NCBI GenBank assembly: GCA_965603075.1
Contig: CBFDBO010000002.1
Coordinates: forward strand, 62,001 to 126,000
DNA length: 64,000 nt
Direction of reading: 5' to 3'
Source: JABJOR01 sp965603075
Lineage (GTDB): Bacteria; Pseudomonadota; Alphaproteobacteria; Rhodospirillales; Casp-alpha2
Both the position numbers and the translations under genes were made by a program. Positions 25,607-33,978 of this stretch are shown here, piece after piece. The notes beneath the pieces are model-generated. The model was not told where the DNA came from. It made no database searches and was given only the letters and a program-made list of their open reading frames with translations. Each line of letters begins with the position of its first letter. Positions within the stretch are counted from its first letter, which is position 1.

Positions 25607-26779
25607 ATGAACATGCCAAATTTACAGGATGAAATGATCATTAAGGTGGTGAACGGGATGGATCAAATTCCTGCCGAGCAATGGGATGCTTGTGCAGGAA
25701 ATGATAATCCGACCGTCAGTCACGCCTTTCTATCGGCCATGGAAGATAGTGGTTCAGTCGGGGGCGAAACCGGGTGGATCCCTAAGCATCTTGTTCTCTA
25801 TGACACGGAGGAGCGCGTTATTGGGGCGGTACCTTTGTATTTAAAGGGACATTCATACGGCGAGTATGTCTTTGATTGGGGCTGGGCTGATGCCTATGAG
25901 CGGGCTGGTGGTCGGTATTACCCCAAGTTACAGTCATCGGTCCCTTTCACACCTGTGGGCGGACCACGGTTGCTGTTACGCCCGGACGCGGGACCACAAA
26001 TGAAAGATACCTTGATTACGGGCTTGATCGAAGTTTGTGAGCAATTCGGCGTTTCATCCTTGCACGTGACTTTTCCAAGTGAAACGGAATGGGAGAGTTT
26101 TGGTAACCATGGTTTTCTGCAAAGAACCGGTGAGCAATTTCATTGGTTGAATAATAATTATCAAACTTTTGATGATTTTTTATCCCATCTATCGTCTCGT
26201 AAACGAAAGAATATTCGTAAAGAACGAGAAAAGGTAGTGCAATATGGCCTTGAATTTAAACACTTGAGCGGCGATGATTTGACAGAAGAGGCTTGGAATG
26301 CCTTTTATGATTTTTATTGTGATACGTCCGATAAAAAATGGGGCCAGACGTACCTTACCCGAGAATTCTTTTCGTTAATATCAGAACGCATGGCTGATCG
26401 GATCGTCTTGATCATGGCTTTTGAAAACGGCCTTCCTGTTGCGGGTGCCCTTAATTTATTGGGCCGTGACGCGCTTTACGGTCGCAACTGGGGGTGTCTG
26501 GAAGATCATAAGTTTCTTCATTTCGAATGTTGTTATTATCAAGCCATCGATTACGCCATAGAACACGGATTGTCGAGTGTTGAAGCCGGGGCGCAAGGGC
26601 CACATAAACTACAGCGAGGCTACCTGCCCATGCGGACCTATAGCGCCCATTGGATCAGAGACCCCGGTTTGCGAGATGCCATTGAGAACTATCTACGCAG
26701 TGAACGTCAGCATATCGATGATGAGATTGAAATCCTGACAGAGCGCTCCCCATTTAAAAATTCGACCCCGGATGTTTAG
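25607..26779 (+). CDS. FemAB-like / GNAT-fold acyltransferase (PF04339-type)
   Basis: Cytoplasmic 390-residue protein of the FemAB-like group (formerly DUF482), with a duplicated GNAT-type fold. Recognisable family segments are CAGNDNPTVSHAFLSAMEDSGSV near the N-terminus, the central SSRKRKNIRKERE basic motif (about 198-212), and EAGAQGPHKLQRGYLP near the C-terminus. FemAB relatives transfer amino acids to peptidoglycan precursors, but the role of this proteobacterial group is not established. It is transcribed divergently from the phosphatase gene and is followed after about 40 bases by the FMN riboswitch of the next gene. Confidence 0.9.
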   Translation: MNMPNLQDEMIIKVVNGMDQIPAEQWDACAGNDNPTVSHAFLSAMEDSGSVGGETGWIPKHLVLYDTEERVIGAVPLYLKGHSYGEYVFDWGWADAYERAGGRYYPKLQSSVPFTPVGGPRLLLRPDAGPQMKDTLITGLIEVCEQFGVSSLHVTFPSETEWESFGNHGFLQRTGEQFHWLNNNYQTFDDFLSHLSSRKRKNIRKEREKVVQYGLEFKHLSGDDLTEEAWNAFYDFYCDTSDKKWGQTYLTREFFSLISERMADRIVLIMAFENGLPVAGALNLLGRDALYGRNWGCLEDHKFLHFECCYYQAIDYAIEHGLSSVEAGAQGPHKLQRGYLPMRTYSAHWIRDPGLRDAIENYLRSERQHIDDEIEILTERSPFKNSTPDV

Positions 26780-26817
26780 CACTAGACACCCCCCTTCAAA
26801 ATAGATTAACACTATAG

Positions 26818-26970
26818 CTTCTCAGGGCGGGGCGGAATTCCCCACCGGCGGTAACCATTTTATGGAAGCCCGCGAGCGCTCAAAGAAAGACATCGCGTTT
26901 TTTAATGAGGTCAGCAGATTCGGTGTAAATCCGAAGCCGACGGTATAGTCCGGATGGAAGAGAAAACTGT
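26818..26970 (+). promoter_or_regulatory. FMN riboswitch (RFN element)
   Basis: The conserved RFN core is visible in order: CTCAGGGCGGGGCGGAATTC, CCCACCGGCGGT, AAGCCCGCGAGCGC, GGTCAGCAGATTCGGTGTAA, ATCCGAAGCCGACGGT, AGTCCGGATGGAAGAGAA. The closing stem pairs TTCTC with GAGAA. It lies upstream of ribH2 and should shut off that gene when FMN is plentiful. Confidence 0.97.
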
Positions 26971-26972
26971 AT

Positions 26973-27011
26973 GGAGGGCCTCATTGGTATCGATGGCTCC
27001 TTGTGCTTTTT
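26973..27011 (+). terminator. Candidate intrinsic terminator of the FMN riboswitch expression platform
   Basis: GGAGGGCC and GGCTCC can form a short GC-rich stem (one bulged G) around a 14-base loop. TTGTGCTTTTTG follows. It starts just after the aptamer and ends ~46 bases before the ribH2 start, so transcription attenuation is plausible. Confidence 0.5.
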
Positions 27012-27056
27012 GTACGCCCTAAATGAATGATAGTTGGTGTTAAAAAGGACAAAGCC

Positions 27057-27548
27057 ATGAATGGAAATACGAACGAAAACAACCCACTACAGCCCCAAGC
27101 AACAAATATTGCCTTTATCCAAGCACGGTGGCACGCCGATATTGTTGATGAATGCCGTAAATCATTTATCACTTCTTTGAGCGAATTGTCCCAAGGGACA
27201 TCGCACATAGACGTCTATGACGTACCGGGTGCTTATGAAGCCCCCCTATTGGCTAAAAAACTAGCCATTTCAAAACGCTATGATGCAATTGTTGTTTCTG
27301 CATTGGTGGTTGATGGAGGGATATATCGGCATGACTTTGTGGCGAATGCGGTGGTGTCGGGTTTGATGGACGTGCAATTACAAACGGACGTCCCCGTGCT
27401 CAGCGCTGTTCTGACCCCCCATAATTTTCATTCCAATGAAGAGCATTATAGTTTCTACAGAGAACACTTTGTTAAAAAAGGTCTGGAAGCCGCTGAAGCT
27501 TGTCATTCGGTTATCGCTAATTTCCAGACTCTGGCAAACGTAGCTTAA
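27057..27548 (+). CDS. ribH2: 6,7-dimethyl-8-ribityllumazine synthase, type II
   Basis: Penultimate enzyme of riboflavin synthesis, joining the pyrimidine intermediate and dihydroxybutanone phosphate. The 163-residue protein resembles the RibH2 form known from Brucella and related alphaproteobacteria: IAFIQARWHADIVDECRKSF, DVPGAYEAPL, DGGIYRHDFVANAVVSGLM, and NFHSNEEHYSFYREHF, where type I enzymes differ. Type II enzymes form decamers rather than icosahedra. The ATG at 27057 was chosen for its AAGGA at 7 bases; the frame extends 30 bases further upstream. It stands alone under the FMN riboswitch with no other rib genes nearby, the arrangement known for ribH2 elsewhere. A housekeeping RibH is presumably encoded outside the window. 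Confidence 0.94.
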   Translation: MNGNTNENNPLQPQATNIAFIQARWHADIVDECRKSFITSLSELSQGTSHIDVYDVPGAYEAPLLAKKLAISKRYDAIVVSALVVDGGIYRHDFVANAVVSGLMDVQLQTDVPVLSAVLTPHNFHSNEEHYSFYREHFVKKGLEAAEACHSVIANFQTLANVA

Positions 27549-27623
27549 ACAGTAGTTGATTTAAGCCTACTTTGCGCGTGGGCGTTCACGTTTCATTAAC
27601 CTTGTTTTGCCACAATATTAGGC

Positions 27624-28196
27624 ATGAGAAATGATGATTTTTATATGTCGGGTCTGAAGTCCGTAATACTTGTGTTAATGGTGGTGGGCATTGCCATGCT
27701 TGCGGGGCAAATGTCCGTCGAAGCGGGAGAACGCTGCATCAGGTTGGCGCGGGTGTCGGGATTCGAGACATTGGTTAATATGTGCGCCTCTTGCCGGAAC
27801 GTGCAAATAAATCGAGATCGAACAGGGGTGAGCCTGCCAACGGTTCGATCCTATCAATTGCGCCCAGGTGAAAAAAGAGACCTTAAATTTAAAGGGCCCG
27901 GTCGAACACGTATTTTAAGTGACGAGGCGTGTAATTTAGAGGCAGGCGAAAACCAAGCTGACCAAAAGAAAGCGCAGGATTTCGAACAGCAATGTGTGGT
28001 TCCAGTTAAAACAGCAGAAGGTCTGGTTTTGGTCAATAGCTGTCCAACCTGTCGCGAGATCATTGTACAGCGGACATATCCTGATGGTCAAACAAACATA
28101 GCGCCCTATTCTTTCGCCGCCAACGAAAAGTACATCTTGCAAAGCAATGGCGCAATTCAAGCCCAGATCATTGGCGACAGACCCTGTAAACCATGA
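27624..28196 (+). CDS. Secreted Cys-rich protein with two copies of a four-cysteine module
   Basis: Unrecognised 190-residue exported protein. The signal peptide covers about residues 8-34. The mature part is a tandem duplication: module 1 has Cys38, 54, 57 and 103, and module 2 has Cys124, 140, 143 and 188. Spacing is 16-3-46 and 16-3-45. Each has the form C...LVN(M/S)CxxCR, followed by a Tyr-x-Leu/Phe strand region and a final C. The CxxC could bind metal or, more likely in the periplasm, form disulfides. No function can be assigned. It stands alone between ribH2 and the convergent clpA. Confidence 0.75.
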   Translation: MRNDDFYMSGLKSVILVLMVVGIAMLAGQMSVEAGERCIRLARVSGFETLVNMCASCRNVQINRDRTGVSLPTVRSYQLRPGEKRDLKFKGPGRTRILSDEACNLEAGENQADQKKAQDFEQQCVVPVKTAEGLVLVNSCPTCREIIVQRTYPDGQTNIAPYSFAANEKYILQSNGAIQAQIIGDRPCKP

Positions 28197-28249
28197 GTTA
28201 AACCATGATTCAAAATTTTAGGTACTCACTCTAACCAATTGATATTAAA

Positions 28250-30559
28250 TCACTTCGTTAGCGCAGGCAGTTTGTCCTTTGGTCGCTTCACAGGAAGAGC
28301 TTTATTATCCTCTGTGTAGCTGAAAACAATTTTGCCATCCTCGACCTTAACCACCACAACACCTCCTTTGGCGAGCTTACCAAACAAAAGCTCCTCTGCC
28401 AGAGGCTTTTTGATGTGTTCTTGGATAACCCGAGAAAGTGGTCTGGCGCCAAACTTTGCGTCGTATCCTTTCTTCGCGAGCCAGTCACGGGCTTTGTCGG
28501 TCAATTCAATGACCACATTTCGGTCTTCAAGCTGTAATTCCAGCTCCATGACAAATTTATCAACCACCCGCGATACGTTTTCAGGCGTAAGGGACGCAAA
28601 GCCAATAACGGAATCCAGTCTATTACGGAATTCAGGGGTAAATAGCTTTTCGATGGCTTCTTTATCATCGCCTGTGCGGCTTTCACGCTCGAAACCAATG
28701 GGGGCTCTTGCCATATCGCTGGCCCCGGCATTTGTCGTCATGATGATGATAACATTGCGGAAATCAACGGCTTTGCCCGTATGATCGGTTAGCTTGCCGT
28801 GGTCCATGACCTGCAACAAAATATTGAACAGATCGGGATGAGCTTTTTCAATCTCATCAAGCAGCAGCACGACATGTGGGTTTTGATCCACAGCATCGGT
28901 TAATAAACCGCCCTGATCAAAACCGACGTAGCCTGGCGGGGCACCAATGAGACGAGAAATAGAGTGACGTTCCATGTATTCAGACATATCAAATCTGACC
29001 AATTCAACGCCCAAGATGGTGGCAAGTTGGCGCGCAACCTCGGTTTTACCAACCCCGGTCGGACCGGAGAATAGATAAGAGCCAACCGGCTTATCAGGTT
29101 CACGCAAACCAGCGCGGGCAAGCTTGATCGCACTAGAAAGCGCTTCGATTGCTGTATCTTGGCCGAATACGACTGTTTTAAGGTCGCGCTCTAGTGTTCT
29201 GAGAGACTCGCGGTCATCGCTGGAGACCGATTTGGGAGGAATGCGGGCGATCATGGCCACAACATTTTCTACGTCTTTCAAAGTGACGGTCTTCCGACGT
29301 TTGTTTTCCGGCAGCAACATACGCGAGGCCCCGACTTCATCGATAACATCGATGGCTTTATCGGGTAATTTCCGGTCTGAGATATATCTTGCGGAAAGTT
29401 CCACGGCCGCTTTAATCGCATCAGCGGTATATTTAACATTATGATGTTCTTCGAAATAAGGTTTCAGACCCTTTAGGATCTTAATGGCATCATCAATAGA
29501 AGGTTCTTGAACATCAATTTTCTGGAACCGTCTGACAAGCGCCCGATCTTTTTCAAAATGACTGCGGTATTCTTTATAGGTTGTTGAGCCCATGCACCGC
29601 AGGGTGCCTTTTTGCAAAGCGGGTTTGAGAATGTTCGATGCGTCCATTGAGCCACCCGACGTGGCGCCCGCACCAATGACGGTATGAATTTCATCAATGA
29701 ATAGAATGCTATGGGGTGTATTTTCAAGTTCTGACATGACGTTTTTTAAACGTTCTTCAAAATCACCGCGATAGCGTGTTCCGGCCAACAACGCCCCCAG
29801 ATCGAGAGCGTAAATTGTGCTTTCGTGGAGTATTTCCGGCACATCTTTATCGACAATACGCTTGGCAAGCCCTTCGGCTATTGCGGTTTTACCGACACCG
29901 GGGTCTCCAACATAAAGCGGATTGTTCTTATTGCGTCGGCAGAGGACCTGAATGGTACGATCTACTTCTTTCTGGCGCCCGACCAGGAGATCGATGCGGC
30001 CTTCACGGGCTTTGGCGTTAAGATCGACACAATAGGCCGCTAGGGCCTCCTGCCCTTGCTGTACGGGATCTTCACCATCAACGTCATCATCGGCACCATG
30101 GACAGGGCGTGATTCTGAATGTCCGGGGATCTTGGCGATACCATGAGATATGTAATTAACAGCGTCCAAGCGGGACATATCTTGCATATGCAAGAAATAG
30201 ACAGCGTGGCTTTCGCGTTCCGAAAGCAGAGCCACAATAACATTGGCGCCGGTTACTTCTTCGCGGCCTGCGGATTGTACGTGGATAACGGCGCGTTGGA
30301 TGGCACGCTGGAAACTGGCTGTGGGTTGAGGCTCCTGAACGTCATCAAGCATGATATCAGTAAGATTTTCATTGAGAAATTCGATTAAACTCAAACGCAA
30401 GACCTCCGCTTCAACACCACACGCGTTCAGGACGGCCAACGCATCGGGGTCATCGACTAATGCCAATAAGAGATGCTCCAAGGTGGCGTATTCATGACTG
30501 TGCTCTGTGGCATAAGCCAAAGCCCGGTGGAGGGTTTGCTCAAGATTTACTGATAGCAT
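28250..30559 (-). CDS. clpA: ATP-dependent Clp protease ATP-binding subunit ClpA
   Basis: AAA+ unfoldase that feeds substrates, including N-degron proteins delivered by ClpS, to ClpP. It has 769 residues, the usual size. The double Clp-N domain is at about 1-145, D1 Walker A GDPGVGKTAIAEGL near 216, D1 Walker B ILFIDEIHTVIGAG, and D2 Walker A GPTGVGKTEVARQL near 495. The D2 small domain contains KFGARPLSRVIQEHIK. It lies 12 bases downstream of clpS, the standard adaptor-unfoldase operon. No clpP is in the window. Confidence 0.98.
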   Translation of the reverse strand: MLSVNLEQTLHRALAYATEHSHEYATLEHLLLALVDDPDALAVLNACGVEAEVLRLSLIEFLNENLTDIMLDDVQEPQPTASFQRAIQRAVIHVQSAGREEVTGANVIVALLSERESHAVYFLHMQDMSRLDAVNYISHGIAKIPGHSESRPVHGADDDVDGEDPVQQGQEALAAYCVDLNAKAREGRIDLLVGRQKEVDRTIQVLCRRNKNNPLYVGDPGVGKTAIAEGLAKRIVDKDVPEILHESTIYALDLGALLAGTRYRGDFEERLKNVMSELENTPHSILFIDEIHTVIGAGATSGGSMDASNILKPALQKGTLRCMGSTTYKEYRSHFEKDRALVRRFQKIDVQEPSIDDAIKILKGLKPYFEEHHNVKYTADAIKAAVELSARYISDRKLPDKAIDVIDEVGASRMLLPENKRRKTVTLKDVENVVAMIARIPPKSVSSDDRESLRTLERDLKTVVFGQDTAIEALSSAIKLARAGLREPDKPVGSYLFSGPTGVGKTEVARQLATILGVELVRFDMSEYMERHSISRLIGAPPGYVGFDQGGLLTDAVDQNPHVVLLLDEIEKAHPDLFNILLQVMDHGKLTDHTGKAVDFRNVIIIMTTNAGASDMARAPIGFERESRTGDDKEAIEKLFTPEFRNRLDSVIGFASLTPENVSRVVDKFVMELELQLEDRNVVIELTDKARDWLAKKGYDAKFGARPLSRVIQEHIKKPLAEELLFGKLAKGGVVVVKVEDGKIVFSYTEDNKALPVKRPKDKLPALTK

Positions 30560-30571
30560 GGCTTATATACC

Positions 30572-30997
30572 TCAATCATTTCCGTCTTTTTCAATGGTGC
30601 ACTGTAGCGGATGTTGTTGTTGTCGGGCTAAATCCATCACTTGCGTTACTTTGGTTTCGGCTATCTCATAGGTGAATACACCGCAAACGCCGACACCGCG
30701 TTGGTGAACATTCAACATGATTTCTGTCGCTTGTTGGTGTGATAAGTTGAAGAATTTTTCTAGTACAATGATGACAAATTCCATGGGGGTGTAATCATCA
30801 TTAAGCATTAACACCTTGTACATGGACGGTTTTTTGGTTTTGGGTCTGATTTTTGTGGCCAGCCCAGTCTCATTACCATCCCCATCCCCATCAATATCAT
30901 TCCCACGGGATGGCGGACCGGACGGTGGTACAGACCCCGCATTTCTAGGGGATATACGTATCGTCCTGTCGTGGTTTGTTTTAATATTCATCTTCAT
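30572..30997 (-). CDS. clpS: ATP-dependent Clp protease adaptor ClpS
   Basis: N-recognin adaptor that binds destabilising N-terminal residues and hands the substrate to ClpA. The core (about residues 55-141) shows YKVLMLNDDYTPMEFVIIVLE, the substrate-pocket Asn-Asp pair in LNDDYTPM, and HQRGVGVCGVFTYEIAETK. The ~50-residue N-terminal extension is Gly/Asp/Pro-rich and longer than in E. coli ClpS; alphaproteobacterial ClpS often have such extensions. A second ATG two codons later is equally possible as start. Confidence 0.96.
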   Translation of the reverse strand: MKMNIKTNHDRTIRISPRNAGSVPPSGPPSRGNDIDGDGDGNETGLATKIRPKTKKPSMYKVLMLNDDYTPMEFVIIVLEKFFNLSHQQATEIMLNVHQRGVGVCGVFTYEIAETKVTQVMDLARQQQHPLQCTIEKDGND

Positions 30998-31189
30998 CTC
31001 AAGAAAACATTTCCAGTCTTTTTATTAGGAATATTACATATAGGTTCGCGACTATTAATAGAAAAGTCCTTTCCGTGGTAATTTTTTATAATAAGCAAAA
31101 CCTCTATGCTGGCTCATATGGTATAATCCCTTACAATAAAGCCAAGCACTGGTGCGTGAAATATTATATTATTATGAGGTTATTCTACC

Positions 31190-31816
31190 ATGAAACCCTT
31201 AAATTTCTACATTTCGACCCTATTTTTATCTGTTTTTTTAATTTCTTTCCTTATATCGCCTCCTGCTTATGCATTAGATTTAAACCCCCTAACGGCTATT
31301 AAAGGCCTTATTGAAGCGGCTGTTGAGGATCGTAGCAGTGAAGATATTGCCAAAGATGCTGAAATTAGAGCGAAGATTACCGTTGATGTGATCGATAAAA
31401 TGGGAACGGATGTGATTTCCATCAATTCTGATGTCTATGAACAAGATGTGATGCTGAGCGGCGTTGTTGAATCCAATGATCAACGTGATTTAGCCGAATC
31501 CATTGTCGGCACCATTAAAGACGTCAAAACAATTCATAATGTTATTATGATCAAAAAAGCACTGGACGCGGAAAAGGGTACGGTTGAAAACTATCTAGAT
31601 GATACCGTCATTGAAACAAAAATTAACGCCTTATTGCTTGATGCAAGGGGGGTGAATGTCACCAACTTTCGTTGGCGTGCCGTCAGTGGACATGTCTTTC
31701 TTTTTGGCCGCGCATTGACCAGCAAAGAATTGGAAAAAGCACTTGCTGTCGTCAAAGGCATCAAAGGCGTCATCGATGTAAAGAGCTTGGTGAAAATCAG
31801 CCCTCCGGGCATGTAG
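31190..31816 (+). CDS. Periplasmic protein with two BON domains
   Basis: Exported 208-residue protein. The signal peptide is at about 1-29 (cleavage after AYA). Two BON domains follow, at about 57-125 and 132-205, each with the D(x)xIxxKI ... V ... G.V pattern (AEIRAKITVDVIDK, DVMLSGVVESNDQRD; DTVIETKINALLL, GHVFLFGRALTSKE). BON domains bind phospholipid and occur in envelope-maintenance proteins such as OsmY and DolP; this one is not lipidated. GAGGT precedes the ATG by 9 bases. It is monocistronic, with a terminator ~70 bases downstream. Confidence 0.92.
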   Translation: MKPLNFYISTLFLSVFLISFLISPPAYALDLNPLTAIKGLIEAAVEDRSSEDIAKDAEIRAKITVDVIDKMGTDVISINSDVYEQDVMLSGVVESNDQRDLAESIVGTIKDVKTIHNVIMIKKALDAEKGTVENYLDDTVIETKINALLLDARGVNVTNFRWRAVSGHVFLFGRALTSKELEKALAVVKGIKGVIDVKSLVKISPPGM

Positions 31817-31885
31817 CACTGATCCCTAATCTGATCCTTGTCTGCCCCTAACCGACTATTTAAAAATCCAATAATAATTCATAAT

Positions 31886-31924
31886 CCCCCGAATAATTCT
31901 TGCGAATCTTTCGGGGGCTTTTAG
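31886..31924 (+). terminator. Rho-independent terminator after the BON-domain gene
   Basis: CCCCCGAA ... TTCGGGGG hairpin followed by CTTTTAG, on the plus strand. Confidence 0.85.
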
Positions 31925-32267
31925 TGTTTTTATCTGTCTAATTCCATAATAGCAGCAAATTAGACTCTTCATAGAACGCCGTCAGAGTATTTTCTGAGTG
32001 TAAATGATATTTAGATACACCTCAAAATCCAGTCGTAATTCCTAGTGTCTATCTAATATTAAATGCCATATATATCAGCAACTTAATAGTAATTAGACTC
32101 TTCGGAAATATTGTAGTGTCTAAAAGAATGAATCGATTCAACGGGTTGTCCGTTGTGTCTAATAGTTTGAATCGCCTGTTGACAGCGTGTTTTTGTACAG
32201 TCTAAGTTGAGGTAAAGATTAATAGACAGTTAAATTATACAGTTTGAGGATTTGGACAATTAAACCC
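31925..32267 (+). promoter_or_regulatory. Regulatory region of the MerR-cyclase gene with repeated GTCTAA/TTAGAC boxes
   Basis: The stretch carries many copies of one short motif. AATTAGACTCTTC occurs twice (31958-31970 and 32091-32103). TGTCTAA occurs at 31935-31941, 32117-32123 and 32156-32162, AGTCTAA at 32199-32205, and GTGTCTA near 32045. A perfect 12-base palindrome TGAATCGATTCA sits at 32129-32140, with half of it recurring near 32167. The clustering is far above what is seen in neighbouring gaps and suggests binding sites for a regulator, perhaps the product of the following gene. This is pattern recognition only. Confidence 0.6.
32179..32206 (+). promoter_or_regulatory. Candidate sigma-70-type promoter of the MerR-cyclase gene
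   Basis: A perfect -35 hexamer TTGACA (32179-32184) is separated by 16 bases from TCTAAG (32201-32206), a weak -10. The weak -10 overlaps an AGTCTAA box, which would suit repression or MerR-like activation. Confidence 0.5.
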
Positions 32268-33908
32268 ATGTCAGATTTTGGACTCACCAGTAAAGAGCTA
32301 CTTGTAAGAACCGGTATTTCTCGAGCGACATTAAATAACTATGTCGCTCTAGGAATCCTACCGAAACCAGATGTTAAGGCCCCTGCTCAAGGGGATGGCC
32401 GGGCGCGGCGACTTGGGTATTTTCCCCTCTCTGCTCTCGATATTATCGATCACGTGCGTGATTTAAAAAAGGATGGAATGACCATGAATAAGATTGCCGA
32501 AGTCCTCACAGAAGGATCAGACAGCCCTCCCTCAAGAAGCTCTTCCCCTTCAGTCTCACAAACGGATGAAAACGTTCACAATGCAATGCCGATTCTAACA
32601 CCTATTGAAAATGATGATTCACAACATTCATTCTCAAAACCGACAAAAAAAGCGAAATTGGAAACTTCCCCTTCTTACACTGAAAAACAGATAAACCTAC
32701 AAGCCCCCCCCTCTGTACAACCGTTTCAAGGATTGAGTATTGATAGCGTCAATGATGCGGCATACTTGGTGAACAATCGCTTTGAAGTTGAATGGTCCAA
32801 TACGATCGCTCAAGAAAAAATGTTTGGCATTAAAAGCTCTTTGCCCAAAGAAATTAGTGAATGTAATATTTTTCCATTGCTGATGAATTGGGATACCATC
32901 AGTCAAGCAAGCGACCGTGATGAAATTATCCGTTTTCACCTTGCCGCAGCCAAAAAGCGATTGCCGCGTGCACAGCTATATGCCCTTGGTTCATTAATGA
33001 AAGGTGAGCATGTAGAGGCGTTGCTTACGTCTTATGATGACGTTGAACCCGCTGATCGGGCTATGTTGCTGCAAACAACCGTTAATCTAGCCCCCGATGG
33101 GGAAGAAGGTAATTGGTATATTCTTTATGCCTCGTTCTTTCGTGAAGGTATTTTCTTTTGCTACACCCCTTCTCAAAGCCCTTGTGGTAATTTAATAGAA
33201 TTGTTGGGACGTCGTGATGTGGTTATTCGCGAGCTCTTAAAACGTCGCCGCCCTTATTTGACGGATTTAGCGGTTATGGTTGCCGATATCCAAAATTCTG
33301 TGAAAATTTGTGCTGAACTGCCCCCTGAAGAATATTTTGAACTGATTAATCAAGTTTGGTCTATAATGGAGCCAATATTGCGCAAATATCACGCTACCCA
33401 CGGTAAGCACGTTGGTGATGGCCTGTTATGTTATTTTTTCCCCCAACCAGATAGCCATTATATTCTGAATTCCATTAAGTGTTCGTTGGAAATGCAGGAA
33501 GCTATGAAAGTGATCAACCTTGAATGGCGTAATCGTAAAAATTGGGCCAATACCCTATTGCTTAATATCGGAATGGACGAAGGTCAGGAATGGTTTGGCG
33601 CCTATCAAACAAACACCCATCTGGAATTCACCGTTTTAGGTGATACCGTTAACCGTGGGGGCCGTCTCAGTGATTTTGCCAGAGGTGGAACTGTTTGGGG
33701 GACAAAAAATCTACTCAGTAAACTTGTTCAACGTGATAGAGAGAGAATTACGTATGGGATCAATCGTCATAATGCCGATGGGGAAAGCATTTTTGTGAAA
33801 TCTACGTTTTCGAGAATTTCAAATTTAGTTGATCTTGATTTACCCGAAAATCAAAAACATCAAGATCTTGGCGCTTTGCCCGTTACGGAAATAGCTGCCA
33901 TAACTTGA
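32268..33908 (+). CDS. MerR-type HTH fused to PAS-like and class III cyclase domains
   Basis: Cytoplasmic 546-residue protein with an unusual architecture. The N-terminus (about 3-85) is a MerR-like winged HTH: GLTSKELLVRTGISRATLNNYVALGILPKP, then a wing and DHVRDLKKDGMTMNKIAEVL. A disordered Ser/Pro-rich linker (about 86-145) follows. Next comes a PAS-like segment (AAYLVNNRFEVEWSN, about 155-250) and a class III cyclase homology domain (about 330-510) with MVADIQNSV, GKHVGDGLLCYFF and FTVLGDTVNRGGRLSD. Both catalytic aspartates, the lysine and the Asn/Arg pair appear present, so activity is possible. The ATG at 32268 fits the HTH fold; a TTG at 32244 extends the frame. It is monocistronic with a terminator after it. 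Confidence 0.88.
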   Translation: MSDFGLTSKELLVRTGISRATLNNYVALGILPKPDVKAPAQGDGRARRLGYFPLSALDIIDHVRDLKKDGMTMNKIAEVLTEGSDSPPSRSSSPSVSQTDENVHNAMPILTPIENDDSQHSFSKPTKKAKLETSPSYTEKQINLQAPPSVQPFQGLSIDSVNDAAYLVNNRFEVEWSNTIAQEKMFGIKSSLPKEISECNIFPLLMNWDTISQASDRDEIIRFHLAAAKKRLPRAQLYALGSLMKGEHVEALLTSYDDVEPADRAMLLQTTVNLAPDGEEGNWYILYASFFREGIFFCYTPSQSPCGNLIELLGRRDVVIRELLKRRRPYLTDLAVMVADIQNSVKICAELPPEEYFELINQVWSIMEPILRKYHATHGKHVGDGLLCYFFPQPDSHYILNSIKCSLEMQEAMKVINLEWRNRKNWANTLLLNIGMDEGQEWFGAYQTNTHLEFTVLGDTVNRGGRLSDFARGGTVWGTKNLLSKLVQRDRERITYGINRHNADGESIFVKSTFSRISNLVDLDLPENQKHQDLGALPVTEIAAIT

Positions 33909-33925
33909 TTTTAGAATTGAGACAC

Positions 33926-33964
33926 AAAAAAACCCGGTGAAATTTAATTCATCGGGTTTTTTTT
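33926..33964. terminator. Bidirectional terminator between MerR-cyclase and phasin genes
   Basis: AAAAAAACCCGGTGA ... TCATCGGGTTTTTTT hairpin between two convergent genes, with A and T runs on opposite sides. Confidence 0.9.
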
Positions 33965-33978
33965 GATCAAACTTTATA

